From NCBI GenBank assembly GCA_001564255.1, contig LKNC01000145.1:1-7098 (forward strand): a DNA stretch of 7,098 bases, given 5' to 3'. The notes beneath the pieces are model-generated. The model was not told the origin of the DNA. It was given only the letters and a program-made list of their open reading frames with translations, and did not search any database. Source of the stretch: Natrialbaceae archaeon Tc-Br11_E2g1. GTDB lineage: Archaea > Halobacteriota > Halobacteria > Halobacteriales > Natrialbaceae. Position 1 is the first letter of the stretch, and each line of letters begins with the position of its first letter. The position numbers were made by a program, and so were the translations under genes. This document shows positions 1-5,596 of the stretch, one piece after another.

Positions 1-168
1 CCACGTCTCCGGATCGTCGGGGCTGGCGTCTTTCGGCACGAGGTCGTCCCGGCGAACTCGTCTGCGAACCCGCCGCTCGACCGACTCCCGGAAGTGATGC
101 TCACAGAGGTGTGCACCCGAGTAGGCGGCGTACATCACCGCCTCCTCGTCACACCGGTCACACTCCAT
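1..168 (-). CDS. ncsA: tRNA wobble-uridine 2-thiolation protein NcsA (Ncs6/Ctu1/TtuA family), N-terminal fragment
   Basis: The reverse strand reads from ATG at 168 without a stop to base 1, giving 56 residues; the rest lies outside the window. The N-terminus has two zinc-binding pairs: C3-x2-C6 (MECDRC) and C22-x2-H25 (HLCEHHF). A basic helix follows (SVERRVRRRVRR), then the linker DDLVPKDASPDDPETW. This is the start of the TIGR00269/Ncs6-Ctu1 family as found in haloarchaea; in full-length members a PP-loop ATP pyrophosphatase motif follows directly. The family activates the wobble uridine of tRNAs for 2-thiolation, using a ubiquitin-like sulfur carrier (SAMP2 in Haloferax). It is transcribed divergently from mobA across a 93-bp gap. 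The gene is too short for an automatic ORF call and rests on N-terminal similarity; the catalytic domain cannot be seen. Confidence 0.85.
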   Translation of the reverse strand, partial: MECDRCDEEAVMYAAYSGAHLCEHHFRESVERRVRRRVRRDDLVPKDASPDDPETW

Positions 169-231
169 CGACGCCGTCTAGCCGCCTCGAGGGGAAACCC
201 GTTTCGTTCTCCGAACACACATGGCAATAGG

Positions 232-238
232 TCTTTTA
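232..238 (+). promoter_or_regulatory. Box A (TATA-like) element of mobA
   Basis: The T-rich stretch TCTTTTA is centred about 27 nt before the GTG at 262. This is the distance expected if transcription starts at or next to the start codon (leaderless). It supports the GTG start over the upstream in-frame ATG codons. Confidence 0.5.
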
Positions 239-261
239 CCGACGACTCGAAACGGGCACCT

Positions 262-903
262 GTGAGAACTGGAGTCATCGTCTCGGGAGGCCAGTCGACG
301 CGCTTTGGCGAGGCGGACAAGGCCGTCGCCGAACTCGCCGGGACGCCGATGATCCGTCGCGTCGCGGACCGCCTTGAGACGGTCGTCGACGCCCTCGTCG
401 TCAACTGCCGGGAGGACCAACGCGGGGCCATCGGGGCGGCGATGGATGGCTACTCGCTCCCGGTTACGTTCGCCATAGACGAGCAACCCGACCTCGGGCC
501 GATGGCCGGGATCTACACCGGCCTTCGAGCGGCCGAAAGCGAGTACGCCGCGGTCGTCGCCTGTGACATGCCCTTCGTCGATCCCGCCTTCCTCGAATGC
601 CTCTTCGAACGCGCCGATGGCCACGACGCCGCCCTCGCCCGCCTCGAGGACGGCTGGTTCCAGACGACCCAAGCGGTCTACCGTGCCGGGGCGATGGCCG
701 ACGCCTGTGAGGCCGCGTTAGAACGTGGGGATCGGCGGATCCTCGATCCGCTGGAGGACCTCGAGTACGCCGTCGTCCCCGAAGCCGAGGTCCGGGAGGT
801 GACGACCCTCGAGACGTTCCGTAACCTGAACACGGTCGAGGAGTTCGAACGGGCGGAAACGGAGATCGCGGGGGTCCGATCACCCGGGGACAGGAACCCG
901 TAA
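262..903 (+). CDS. mobA: Molybdenum cofactor guanylyltransferase MobA
   Basis: This 213-residue protein is a nucleotidyltransferase of the MobA family. It links GMP from GTP to Mo-molybdopterin to give the guanine dinucleotide cofactor used by DMSO-reductase-type enzymes. The Rossmann-like N-terminus carries the GTP-binding loop GGQSTRFGEADKA (residues 9-21). The family motif DLGPMAGI follows at 77-84, the metal-binding Asp102 lies in ACDMPF, and the C-terminal FRNLNT (186-191) matches the conserved NxN region near the substrate. The frame is open from 94, but those residues show no family similarity and would overlap ncsA. The GTG at 262 puts the glycine loop at the usual distance from the N-terminus and lies about 27 nt after a box A. 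Length matches the family (about 190-215). No MobB domain is fused. The next gene starts 53 nt later; the neighbouring COG1058 protein shares only the molybdopterin-binding fold with cofactor enzymes. Confidence 0.9.
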   Translation: MRTGVIVSGGQSTRFGEADKAVAELAGTPMIRRVADRLETVVDALVVNCREDQRGAIGAAMDGYSLPVTFAIDEQPDLGPMAGIYTGLRAAESEYAAVVACDMPFVDPAFLECLFERADGHDAALARLEDGWFQTTQAVYRAGAMADACEAALERGDRRILDPLEDLEYAVVPEAEVREVTTLETFRNLNTVEEFERAETEIAGVRSPGDRNP

Positions 904-920
904 CGCCCTCGGCGTGTATC

Positions 921-931
921 TTTAACATTAA
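921..931 (+). promoter_or_regulatory. Box A candidate for the 43-residue membrane protein
   Basis: TTTAACATTAA is the only AT-rich patch in the gap after mobA. Its centre lies 29-31 nt before ATG 957, so the small gene may have its own leaderless or near-leaderless transcript rather than depending on mobA. Confidence 0.4.
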
Positions 932-956
932 GAGGGGGCAGTCCGGATCTCGTGGT

Positions 957-1088
957 ATGAACGCACTCGCCTACGCACTTCTGGAAGTCGACGCCGAACC
1001 GACGCTGCCGATGGGCCTCGCTGGCTGGGGGATCCTGATCTTCGGGCTTGTCGTCGTCGTCGTCTGGCTCACGTACCTCTACCGCTAG
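957..1088 (+). CDS. Small single-pass membrane protein, function unknown (43 aa)
   Basis: ATG 957 to TAG 1086-1088 encodes 43 residues. An N-terminal part with acidic residues (EVDAEP, 10-15) leads into one strongly hydrophobic helix, about residues 20-41, containing GILIFG, five valines in a row (32-36) and WLTYLY, and the chain ends in Arg43. The shape predicts a single transmembrane helix with the C-terminus inside by the positive-inside rule. There is no cleavable signal peptide, lipobox or Cys/His cluster. It starts 53 nt after mobA with an AT-rich promoter-like patch between, and its last 20 bases overlap the 3' end of the convergent cinA-like gene. I do not recognise the family. The composition is typical of tiny membrane subunits or regulators of larger complexes, but no partner is visible here. 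A chance ORF is possible; promoter spacing and clear membrane-helix organisation argue for a gene. Confidence 0.6.
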   Translation: MNALAYALLEVDAEPTLPMGLAGWGILIFGLVVVVVWLTYLYR

Positions 1089-1767
1089 AGTCGACCCGCT
1101 CGCGCAGCCACGCCGCAGCGGCCTCGACGGTCGCCTCGTCGGTGCTCTCGATGCTGACGCGAACGGAATTACCGGGATAGCTTCCGACGGAGACGTCGAA
1201 CTCCGTCCGCAGCGCCTCGAGTCGTTCCAGCAGAGCACTCTCCGGTTCGTCGGCGACGACGACCTCACGGAATCGTTTTTGCCCGGTAAACTCCGACTCG
1301 ATCGTCTCGAACATCCCCCTCATCTCCGCCGGGACCCCCGGGAGGACGTAGACCCCCTCGAGGGCCGCGCCGGGTGCGACACCGACCCCGTTGTGTAACG
1401 GGCGTGCCCCCGCGGGCAGGTCGGCGGTCCCGTCGGTCAGGTCCTCGCGTGCGTACCCGCCTTCCTCGACGATCCACGCTAAGGCCGCCGGATGTTCTTC
1501 GAGGTCCCTTCCCAGGGCGGCGGCGACGCCGTCCATCGTCACGTCGTCGTGGGTGGGGCCGACGCCGCCGGTGACGATGACCGAGTCGTACTCCGCACGG
1601 TACTCGTTGACGACGCGGGCGATCTCCCCGATACGGTCGGGAACGGTCGTGATCCGTTCGACGGCCACACCGCGGTCGACGAGACGTTCACAGAGCCACG
1701 TCGCGTTCGTGTTCGTCGTTCGACCGGCGAGCAGTTCGTCCCCGACAGTCACGATCGCTACGTCCAT
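1069..1767 (-). CDS. CinA-family molybdopterin-binding-fold protein (COG1058), stand-alone
   Basis: The 232-residue protein is the COG1058 (MoCF-biosynthesis fold) half of CinA. N-terminal VTVGDELLAGRTTNTN (6-21) is the family opening motif. TGGVGPTHDDVT (66-77) is the phosphate/nucleotide loop with its Asp pair, HNGVGVAPG (125-133) is the next conserved loop, and VLPGVPAEMRGMF (141-153) is the signature after it. The C-terminal 60-70 residues form the usual small alpha/beta domain. The PncC/COG1546 nicotinamide-nucleotide amidase domain of bacterial CinA is absent, as is usual in archaea. Bacterial COG1058 domains have been shown to have ADP-ribose pyrophosphatase activity, so a nucleotide-salvage role is more likely than molybdopterin synthesis, although mobA is nearby. 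ATG 1767 lies 26 nt after a box A-like TTTTA. The gene ends convergently inside the 43-residue membrane protein gene. Confidence 0.88.
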   Translation of the reverse strand: MDVAIVTVGDELLAGRTTNTNATWLCERLVDRGVAVERITTVPDRIGEIARVVNEYRAEYDSVIVTGGVGPTHDDVTMDGVAAALGRDLEEHPAALAWIVEEGGYAREDLTDGTADLPAGARPLHNGVGVAPGAALEGVYVLPGVPAEMRGMFETIESEFTGQKRFREVVVADEPESALLERLEALRTEFDVSVGSYPGNSVRVSIESTDEATVEAAAAWLRERVDSSGRGT

Positions 1768-1786
1768 ACCGGAGGGTAAGAGCCGG

Positions 1787-1796
1787 GCAGTAAAAT
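1787..1796 (-). promoter_or_regulatory. Box A element of the cinA-like gene
   Basis: On the reverse strand this reads CATTTTACTG. Its TTTTA core is centred 26 nt upstream of ATG 1767, the spacing of a leaderless haloarchaeal promoter. Confidence 0.5.
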
Positions 1797-1827
1797 GCGT
1801 CCCGTCATCGTCCTCCCTATCACCCCC

Positions 1828-1837
1828 GATTTAAATC
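1828..1837. promoter_or_regulatory. 10-bp perfect palindrome between the divergent cinA-like and wHTH genes
   Basis: GATTTAAATC is self-complementary and sits almost exactly midway between the two divergent start codons (1767 and 1893). It could be an operator read by the adjacent regulator or an extra TATA-like element. The assignment is inferred from position and symmetry only. Confidence 0.3.
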
Positions 1838-1861
1838 AGGCCACGACGTAACCACAAGATT

Positions 1862-1876
1862 CAATTTTGATAATTG
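1862..1876 (+). promoter_or_regulatory. Box A of the wHTH gene inside an inverted repeat
   Basis: CAATT-(5 nt)-AATTG flanks the AT-rich TTTTGATAAT, whose centre lies about 25 nt before ATG 1893. The arms overlap the likely TBP-binding site, which would suit autorepression by a dimeric winged-helix protein. The arms are only 5 bp long, so chance is not excluded in such AT-rich DNA. Confidence 0.4.
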
Positions 1877-1892
1877 GATACGTTCGTCCGTG

Positions 1893-2249
1893 ATGTCACG
1901 TGGTGGCTGGACGGACCGAGAACCGGACTCGAGTGCGATCCTCTCGGCGCTCGGGAACAAGTACAGCGCGGAAATCCTCGCCGCGGCGGGCACACCCAAG
2001 TCCGCACAGGCGCTGAGTGAGGAGATCGGGATCCCGATCGCGACCTGCTACCGACGCATCGAGGACCTCGTCGACGCCGGCTTACTCGAGTGTGAGGGCC
2101 GGAAACTCTCCGCGGAGGGGCGACGGACGAACATCTACAGACGGACCGTAGACGAAATGGAGATCGACTTCTGTGGCGACGGCCCCCGACTCTCGAAAAA
2201 ACCCCGCACGGAGGCCAGAACCCGTCTCGAGGAACAGCGTCTCGGCTAG
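1893..2249 (+). CDS. Small winged-helix (ArsR-like) transcriptional regulator
   Basis: This 118-residue protein is essentially one winged helix-turn-helix domain. Helices are expected at about 14-22 (SAILSALGN), 24-33 (YSAEILAAAG), 36-45 (KSAQALSEEI) and 47-61 (the recognition helix PIATCYRRIEDLVDA). They are followed by GLLECEG and the wing around KLSAEGRRTNIYRR (71-84). This matches the many small ArsR-like HTH proteins of haloarchaea. No metal-binding Cys cluster of classical ArsR sensors is visible (only C52, C67 and C94), and there is no ligand-binding domain. The C-terminal 30 residues are charged and may aid dimerisation. ATG 1893 is chosen over the adjacent GTG 1890; both suit the promoter. 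The gene lies 48 bp upstream of queD on the same strand and is divergent from the cinA-like gene. It may regulate itself or either neighbour, but targets cannot be read from sequence. Confidence 0.82.
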   Translation: MSRGGWTDREPDSSAILSALGNKYSAEILAAAGTPKSAQALSEEIGIPIATCYRRIEDLVDAGLLECEGRKLSAEGRRTNIYRRTVDEMEIDFCGDGPRLSKKPRTEARTRLEEQRLG

Positions 2250-2267
2250 AGCCCCCGCAGCCGGATC

Positions 2268-2277
2268 GTTTAAGTAA
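2268..2277 (+). promoter_or_regulatory. Box A of the queDEC operon
   Basis: GTTTAAGTAA lies in the 48-bp gap after the wHTH gene, with its centre about 25 nt before ATG 2298. The operon therefore probably has its own leaderless promoter and is not only read through from the regulator gene. Confidence 0.5.
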
Positions 2278-2287
2278 TACCTCGGGA

Positions 2288-2299
2288 ATACTCGAGTAT
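2288..2299. promoter_or_regulatory. 12-bp perfect palindrome over the queD start
   Basis: ATACTCGAGTAT is fully self-complementary and covers the predicted transcription start and the first two bases of the queD ATG. Its place between box A and the start would suit a repressor operator. Its CTCGAG core is very common in this DNA, which weakens the case. Confidence 0.35.
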
Positions 2300-2750
2300 G
2301 ATCGAACGAACCGGGACGGCGGACGACATCGTGGGGACGCGCCGTCTGCTCCACGTCGGCCGGGACCGCCCGATCAGGATCAGCACCGGCCACCGCATTC
2401 TCCACCACGACGGCAAGTGTTCGCGCCCGCACGGCCACAACTACGAGATTTCGGTCACCGTCGACGGCGAACTGACCGAAGAGGGGTGGGTCGTCGACAA
2501 GGGCGATATTACCGACGTACTATCGGAGTGGGACCACATGTTCCTCCTCGAGGCGGGCGACCCCCTGATCGAGGCGTTCGAAGCGGCCGGCGACGGCGCC
2601 AGCGTGGTCGTCCTCGAACACCCCCCGACAGCGGAGGTGATGAGCGTTCACCTCGAGGAGCGACTCCTCGCGGAACTCGGCGAGAACGTCACGGACGTCG
2701 CCGTCTCCGTCCGCGAGACGAGCGAACTCTGTGGTGGGGGCGTGGTGTAA
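2298..2750 (+). CDS. queD: 6-carboxy-5,6,7,8-tetrahydropterin synthase QueD (PTPS family)
   Basis: This 150-residue enzyme of the 6-pyruvoyl-tetrahydropterin synthase family converts 7,8-dihydroneopterin triphosphate to 6-carboxytetrahydropterin on the way to preQ0 and archaeosine. The zinc ligands are His32 (STGHRI), His45 and His47 (CSRPHGHNYE). The nucleophile Cys41 lies in CxxxHGH, the QueD-type motif. Asp79-His80 (EWDHMF) completes the catalytic set, PTAE is at 110-113, and Glu140 in RETSELC is the expected pterin anchor. The usual VxDFxxL segment reads VVDKGDI (65-71), with Lys68 in place of Phe. The N-terminus is about 20 residues longer than in short bacterial QueD. The start has box A about 25 nt upstream, and ATG 2298 is the first codon of the transcript. 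The stop TAA shares its last A with the queE ATG (2750), so translation is probably coupled. Confidence 0.93.
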   Translation: MIERTGTADDIVGTRRLLHVGRDRPIRISTGHRILHHDGKCSRPHGHNYEISVTVDGELTEEGWVVDKGDITDVLSEWDHMFLLEAGDPLIEAFEAAGDGASVVVLEHPPTAEVMSVHLEERLLAELGENVTDVAVSVRETSELCGGGVV

Positions 2751-3526
2751 TGCCGGTCAGCGACGCCGTCGACGCGGACGACGACACAGTCACCGACGGC
2801 GACGCCCTCCCGATCAACGAACTGTTCACCTCCCTCCAGGGGGAGGGAAAACTCGCGGGCGTCCCCTCCACGTTCGTGCGCACGAGCGGCTGTAACCTCC
2901 GGTGTTGGTTCTGTGACTCCTATCACACCTCTTGGGAACCCACCCACGCCACGATGGGCCTCGAGGCGATCCTCGACGACGTCGAGTCCCACGACGCGAC
3001 CCACGTCGTCGTCACCGGCGGTGAGCCGTTGGTCCACGAGGCGACCGTTCCCCTCATCGAGGAGTTGGACGCTCGAGGCTACCACGTCACCGTCGAGACC
3101 AACGGGACGATCCACCGGGAGGCACCGCTCGACCTGGCGTCGATCAGCCCGAAACTCTCGACGTCGACGCCGACGCCCGACCGTCGCCCCGACGGGACCG
3201 ACGGTGGAGACTGGGAGCACCGCCACGAACGCGAGCGGATCGACCTCGAGGCCCTCTCCCGGCTGGTCGATGCCTACGATAGCCAACTCAAGTTCGTCGT
3301 GACCGGCGAGACGGACATGCCCGAGATCCTCGACCTGCTCGGGAGGCTCCGGGAGAGTGCGTCGGCTCCGATCCCCGACGACGACGTCCTGTTGATGCCC
3401 GAGGGTGCAACCCGGGAACGACTGGCCGAAACCCGAAGGGAGGTCGCCGACCTCGCCGTCGAGTACGGCTTCCGGTACACGCCACGCCTGCACGTCGACC
3501 TCTGGAACGACGCACCCGAAACCTGA
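2750..3526 (+). CDS. queE: 7-carboxy-7-deazaguanine synthase QueE (radical SAM)
   Basis: QueE uses S-adenosylmethionine, a [4Fe-4S] cluster and Mg2+ to contract 6-carboxytetrahydropterin to 7-carboxy-7-deazaguanine. In the 258-residue protein, FTSLQGEG (26-33) is the substrate-binding opening motif. The cluster cysteines are C48, C52 and C55 in CNLRCWFC, the standard Cx3Cx2C. TGGEP (89-93) binds the SAM amino group, ETNGT is at 116-120, SPKLS at 133-137, LMPEG at 215-219 and the family-typical RLHVDLWND at 246-254. The open frame extends upstream to 2417, but that part is out-of-frame queD sequence; ATG 2750 overlaps the queD stop by one base and gives the normal length. A region rich in Asp, Arg and Pro (about 140-165) is probably a surface insertion. 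The next gene, queC, starts one base after the stop. Confidence 0.94.
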   Translation: MPVSDAVDADDDTVTDGDALPINELFTSLQGEGKLAGVPSTFVRTSGCNLRCWFCDSYHTSWEPTHATMGLEAILDDVESHDATHVVVTGGEPLVHEATVPLIEELDARGYHVTVETNGTIHREAPLDLASISPKLSTSTPTPDRRPDGTDGGDWEHRHERERIDLEALSRLVDAYDSQLKFVVTGETDMPEILDLLGRLRESASAPIPDDDVLLMPEGATRERLAETRREVADLAVEYGFRYTPRLHVDLWNDAPET

Positions 3527-3527
3527 T

Positions 3528-4262
3528 ATGACAGACACCACACCCAGGACGGACGCGACCGACGAACCGGCAGACGACCGAGCTGTCGTCCTCCTTTCGG
3601 GGGGAATGGACAGCGCCACCGCCGCCTACGAAGCCGCCGGTAGGGGCTACGAGATTTACGCCCTCCACACCTCCTACGGCCAGCGCACCGAAGGTCGCGA
3701 ACTCGAGTGTGCCCGCCGGATCGCCGAGGAGGTCGGCACACGGGATTTCCTGCGGGTCGAGACGGGTCACCTCGCCGCCATCGGCGCCTCGAGTCTCACC
3801 GACGACGACAGTACAGTCGAGGACGCCGACATGGAAAGCGAGGAGATTCCCGACACGTACGTCCCCTTCCGGAACGCGAACCTCCTCGCGATGGCAGTCT
3901 CGTACGCCGAGGCGAACGGCTGTACGGCCGTGTTCATCGGCGCACACACCGAGGACTTCTCGGGGTATCCCGACTGTCGCCCGGCGTTCTTCGAGGCGTT
4001 CGAAGACGTCGTCGACGCCGGCACACGTCCGGAAACGGACGTCGCGATCGAAGCCCCGTTCGTCGACGCCTCGAAGACGGACATCGCGAGGCGGGGGGTC
4101 GACCTCGAGGTCCCCTTCGAACACACCTGGAGCTGTTACCGCGAGGAGGCACCCGCCTGTGGGACCTGTGACTCGTGTGCCTTCCGCCTCCAGGCGTTCC
4201 AGAATATCGGCGTTCGTGATCCCCTCGAGTACGCCGAACGGCCCCGGTACGGAGCGGAGTGA
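3528..4262 (+). CDS. queC: 7-cyano-7-deazaguanine (preQ0) synthase QueC
   Basis: QueC is an ATP-dependent amidotransferase-like ligase that turns 7-carboxy-7-deazaguanine plus ammonia into preQ0 in two ATP-using steps. The 244-residue chain has the PP-loop LSGGMDS (23-29). It also has YVPFRN (111-116), GAHTEDFSGYPDCR (138-151), and a C-terminal zinc site of C203, C211, C214 and C217 (CYREEAPACGTCDSC). All expected motifs are present. An acidic stretch of about 20 residues (90-108, including DDDSTVEDADMESEE) looks like a haloarchaeal surface insertion. ATG 3528 starts one base after the queE stop, so queD, queE and queC form one tightly packed unit. In archaea the preQ0 product is inserted into tRNA at position 15 by the transglycosylase and becomes archaeosine; those later genes are not in this window. 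Confidence 0.95.
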   Translation: MTDTTPRTDATDEPADDRAVVLLSGGMDSATAAYEAAGRGYEIYALHTSYGQRTEGRELECARRIAEEVGTRDFLRVETGHLAAIGASSLTDDDSTVEDADMESEEIPDTYVPFRNANLLAMAVSYAEANGCTAVFIGAHTEDFSGYPDCRPAFFEAFEDVVDAGTRPETDVAIEAPFVDASKTDIARRGVDLEVPFEHTWSCYREEAPACGTCDSCAFRLQAFQNIGVRDPLEYAERPRYGAE

Positions 4263-4408
4263 CTACTCGAGGGACCCGCGTCGGCGTTCCCGCCCTACCG
4301 TCGCCACGGATATTCCCGCGAGGGCGGCGAGTGGCGTCCCCTCGAGGCTCCGGTCCACGTGGTGAGCCCCTGCGTGAGGCGGTAAGTCGGTGGTGATGGC
4401 GGTTCCGA

Positions 4409-4420
4409 CCCGATGTCGGG
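4409..4420. promoter_or_regulatory. Inverted repeat just upstream of the eamA-type promoter
   Basis: CCCGA-TG-TCGGG directly precedes GGCTTTTTCC. It could be an operator for the transporter gene. Alternatively, hairpin plus T-run could help end the upstream queDEC transcript. The sequence alone cannot decide. Confidence 0.3.
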
Positions 4421-4430
4421 GGCTTTTTCC
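4421..4430 (+). promoter_or_regulatory. Box A candidate of the EamA transporter gene
   Basis: GGCTTTTTCC is centred about 28 nt before the GTG at 4454, matching the leaderless spacing of other genes here. The same T-run follows the inverted repeat at 4409-4420 and might instead be terminator-like. Confidence 0.4.
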
Positions 4431-4453
4431 CCACGAGGTTCCCCCTCTCTTCT

Positions 4454-5320
4454 GTGGACGACAGATCGGTCGGGATCGTACTCGTGCTCGTCTCGGCGGC
4501 CGGCTTCGGAACCCTGGGTGTATTCGGGGTGCTCGCCGCCGAAGAAGGCGTCCCGATCCCGACGGTGCTTTTCTTTCGCTTCGTGCTGGCGACGGTGATC
4601 CTGTGGGCGATCCTCGGGCTCCGCGGTCGGTTTCGTCCCCTCACCGGACGATCGCTCGCCATCGCGCTCGGCCTCGGCGGACTGGGGTACACGACCATGA
4701 GCGGGCTGTACTTCCTCGGACTGGAGTTTCTGACCGCCGGTCTGGTCGCGATCGTCCTCTACACCTACCCCGCCTTCGTCGTCTGTCTCGTCGTGGCCAG
4801 ACACCCTGAACGGATCACATCGGCCGTGGTGGCCGCACTGGCGCTGTCGATCACCGGCGTCGGCCTCATCACGGGCGCGGATCCCGCCGGCGCGGACCCT
4901 CGAGGCGTCGCCATCGTTCTCGGGGCGGCTCTCGCCTACGCCCTTTACATCGTCACGAGCCAACAGGCGTTGCGGACGGTCGATCCGGAAACCCTCTCGG
5001 CGTTCGTCTTTCCCGCCGCTGCGGGGAGCTTTCTGGTTATCGGTGCCGGCACCGGGACGCTCGAGGCCCCGGGTGGACCGACCGCGTGGGCCGTCGTCTT
5101 CGCGATCGCGGTAGTCGCGACGGTGATCCCGATGCTCGCCTTCTTCGCCGGTATCTCGAGGGTCGGCGCGAGCCGGGCGAGCATCGTGAGCGCTGCCGAA
5201 CCCGCCGTCACGGTCGCACTCGGGGCGGCCCTGCTCGGCGAACCGGTTACGGCCGTGACGGCCGCAGGCGGGGGACTCGTCGTCACGGGCGTCATCCTCA
5301 TCGAGCGAGAGGGCGCGTAG
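4454..5320 (+). CDS. EamA/DMT-superfamily transporter, ten predicted helices
   Basis: This 288-residue integral membrane protein has two EamA repeats of about five helices each. Hydrophobic segments lie at about 7-28, 35-56, 67-87, 92-114, 122-141, 150-168, 181-200, 210-232, 240-261 and 265-284. The C-terminal half carries the typical EamA ending RASIVSAAEPAVTVALGAAL followed by LGEPVT (241-266), and each repeat starts with a Gly/Ala-rich helix. Family members export or import amino acids, purines or other small metabolites; the substrate cannot be predicted from these motifs. The start is GTG at 4454, which begins just before the first helix and has a T-rich promoter-like element about 28 nt upstream. 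The 191-bp gap after queC makes membership of the archaeosine operon unlikely, although a deazapurine-related substrate cannot be excluded. Confidence 0.85.
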   Translation: MDDRSVGIVLVLVSAAGFGTLGVFGVLAAEEGVPIPTVLFFRFVLATVILWAILGLRGRFRPLTGRSLAIALGLGGLGYTTMSGLYFLGLEFLTAGLVAIVLYTYPAFVVCLVVARHPERITSAVVAALALSITGVGLITGADPAGADPRGVAIVLGAALAYALYIVTSQQALRTVDPETLSAFVFPAAAGSFLVIGAGTGTLEAPGGPTAWAVVFAIAVVATVIPMLAFFAGISRVGASRASIVSAAEPAVTVALGAALLGEPVTAVTAAGGGLVVTGVILIEREGA

Positions 5321-5352
5321 ACTCATCGACCGATCGACCTCGGGGTGTCTCG

Positions 5353-5371
5353 GGTGGAACCGTTTTCCACC
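5353..5371 (+). terminator. Hairpin downstream of the EamA transporter gene
   Basis: A perfect 7-bp stem, GGTGGAA and TTCCACC with a 5-nt loop, starts 33 nt after the stop at 5320, and a TTTT run is built into its 3' side. It is the best 3'-end candidate for the transporter transcript. Archaeal termination often needs only a T-run, so the hairpin may serve stability instead. Confidence 0.45.
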
Positions 5372-5528
5372 ACCGCGGAGACGAGTTCACTGGCTTTCGC
5401 TCATTTCATCGAGAGGGGGTGACCTGTCCGGTGGTGCTACGTTCTTGGCCACTTACAATCAGCATGTGTACGGACTGGTGATGTGTAGATGCAACATCCC
5501 GAACGTATGGACATCGGGGGCTGACATT

Positions 5529-5553
5529 CGATATAGCAGTATGGAGTATATCG
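5529..5553. repeat. Inverted repeat in the convergent spacer
   Basis: CGATATA (5529-5535) and TATATCG (5547-5553) are exact inverse complements separated by 11 nt. An RNA stem of seven pairs, five of them A-U, would be weak, so a protein-binding DNA site or promoter-like element is as likely. No gene start lies close by. Confidence 0.35.
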
Positions 5554-5596
5554 TGGAGGGCGACGGGCGAATCTTCGGCCGTAGGGAGGAGTACGA

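Noticed and set aside
94..261. N-terminal extension of mobA
   Set aside because: These 56 codons partly overlap the ncsA start, contain no MobA similarity and place the GTP loop far from the N-terminus.
2648..3619. Reverse-strand frame (323 codons) opposite queE
   Set aside because: It lies antisense to queE, whose motifs are complete, and crosses two gene junctions; no family features.
2298..4262. QueDEC as part of a DNA-modifying 7-deazaguanine (dpd) system
   Set aside because: No dpd transglycosylase, restriction or helicase genes are near; the set and order fit ordinary archaeosine precursor synthesis.
4263..4358. Reverse-strand 31-codon frame after queC with acceptable codon use
   Set aside because: It has only a GTG start, no upstream box A at the right distance and no recognisable motif; too short to support.
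4295..5326. Long reverse-strand frame (343 codons) opposite the transporter
   Set aside because: The translation is a low-complexity Arg/Asp/Gly/His-rich string, the usual antisense shadow in GC-rich DNA, while the + strand encodes a clear ten-helix EamA protein.
5478..5524. Possible C/D box small RNA (GTGATGT ... CTGA, 47 nt)
   Set aside because: The C box is one base off consensus, no internal D'/C' pair is visible and no terminal stem forms; such short motifs arise by chance.
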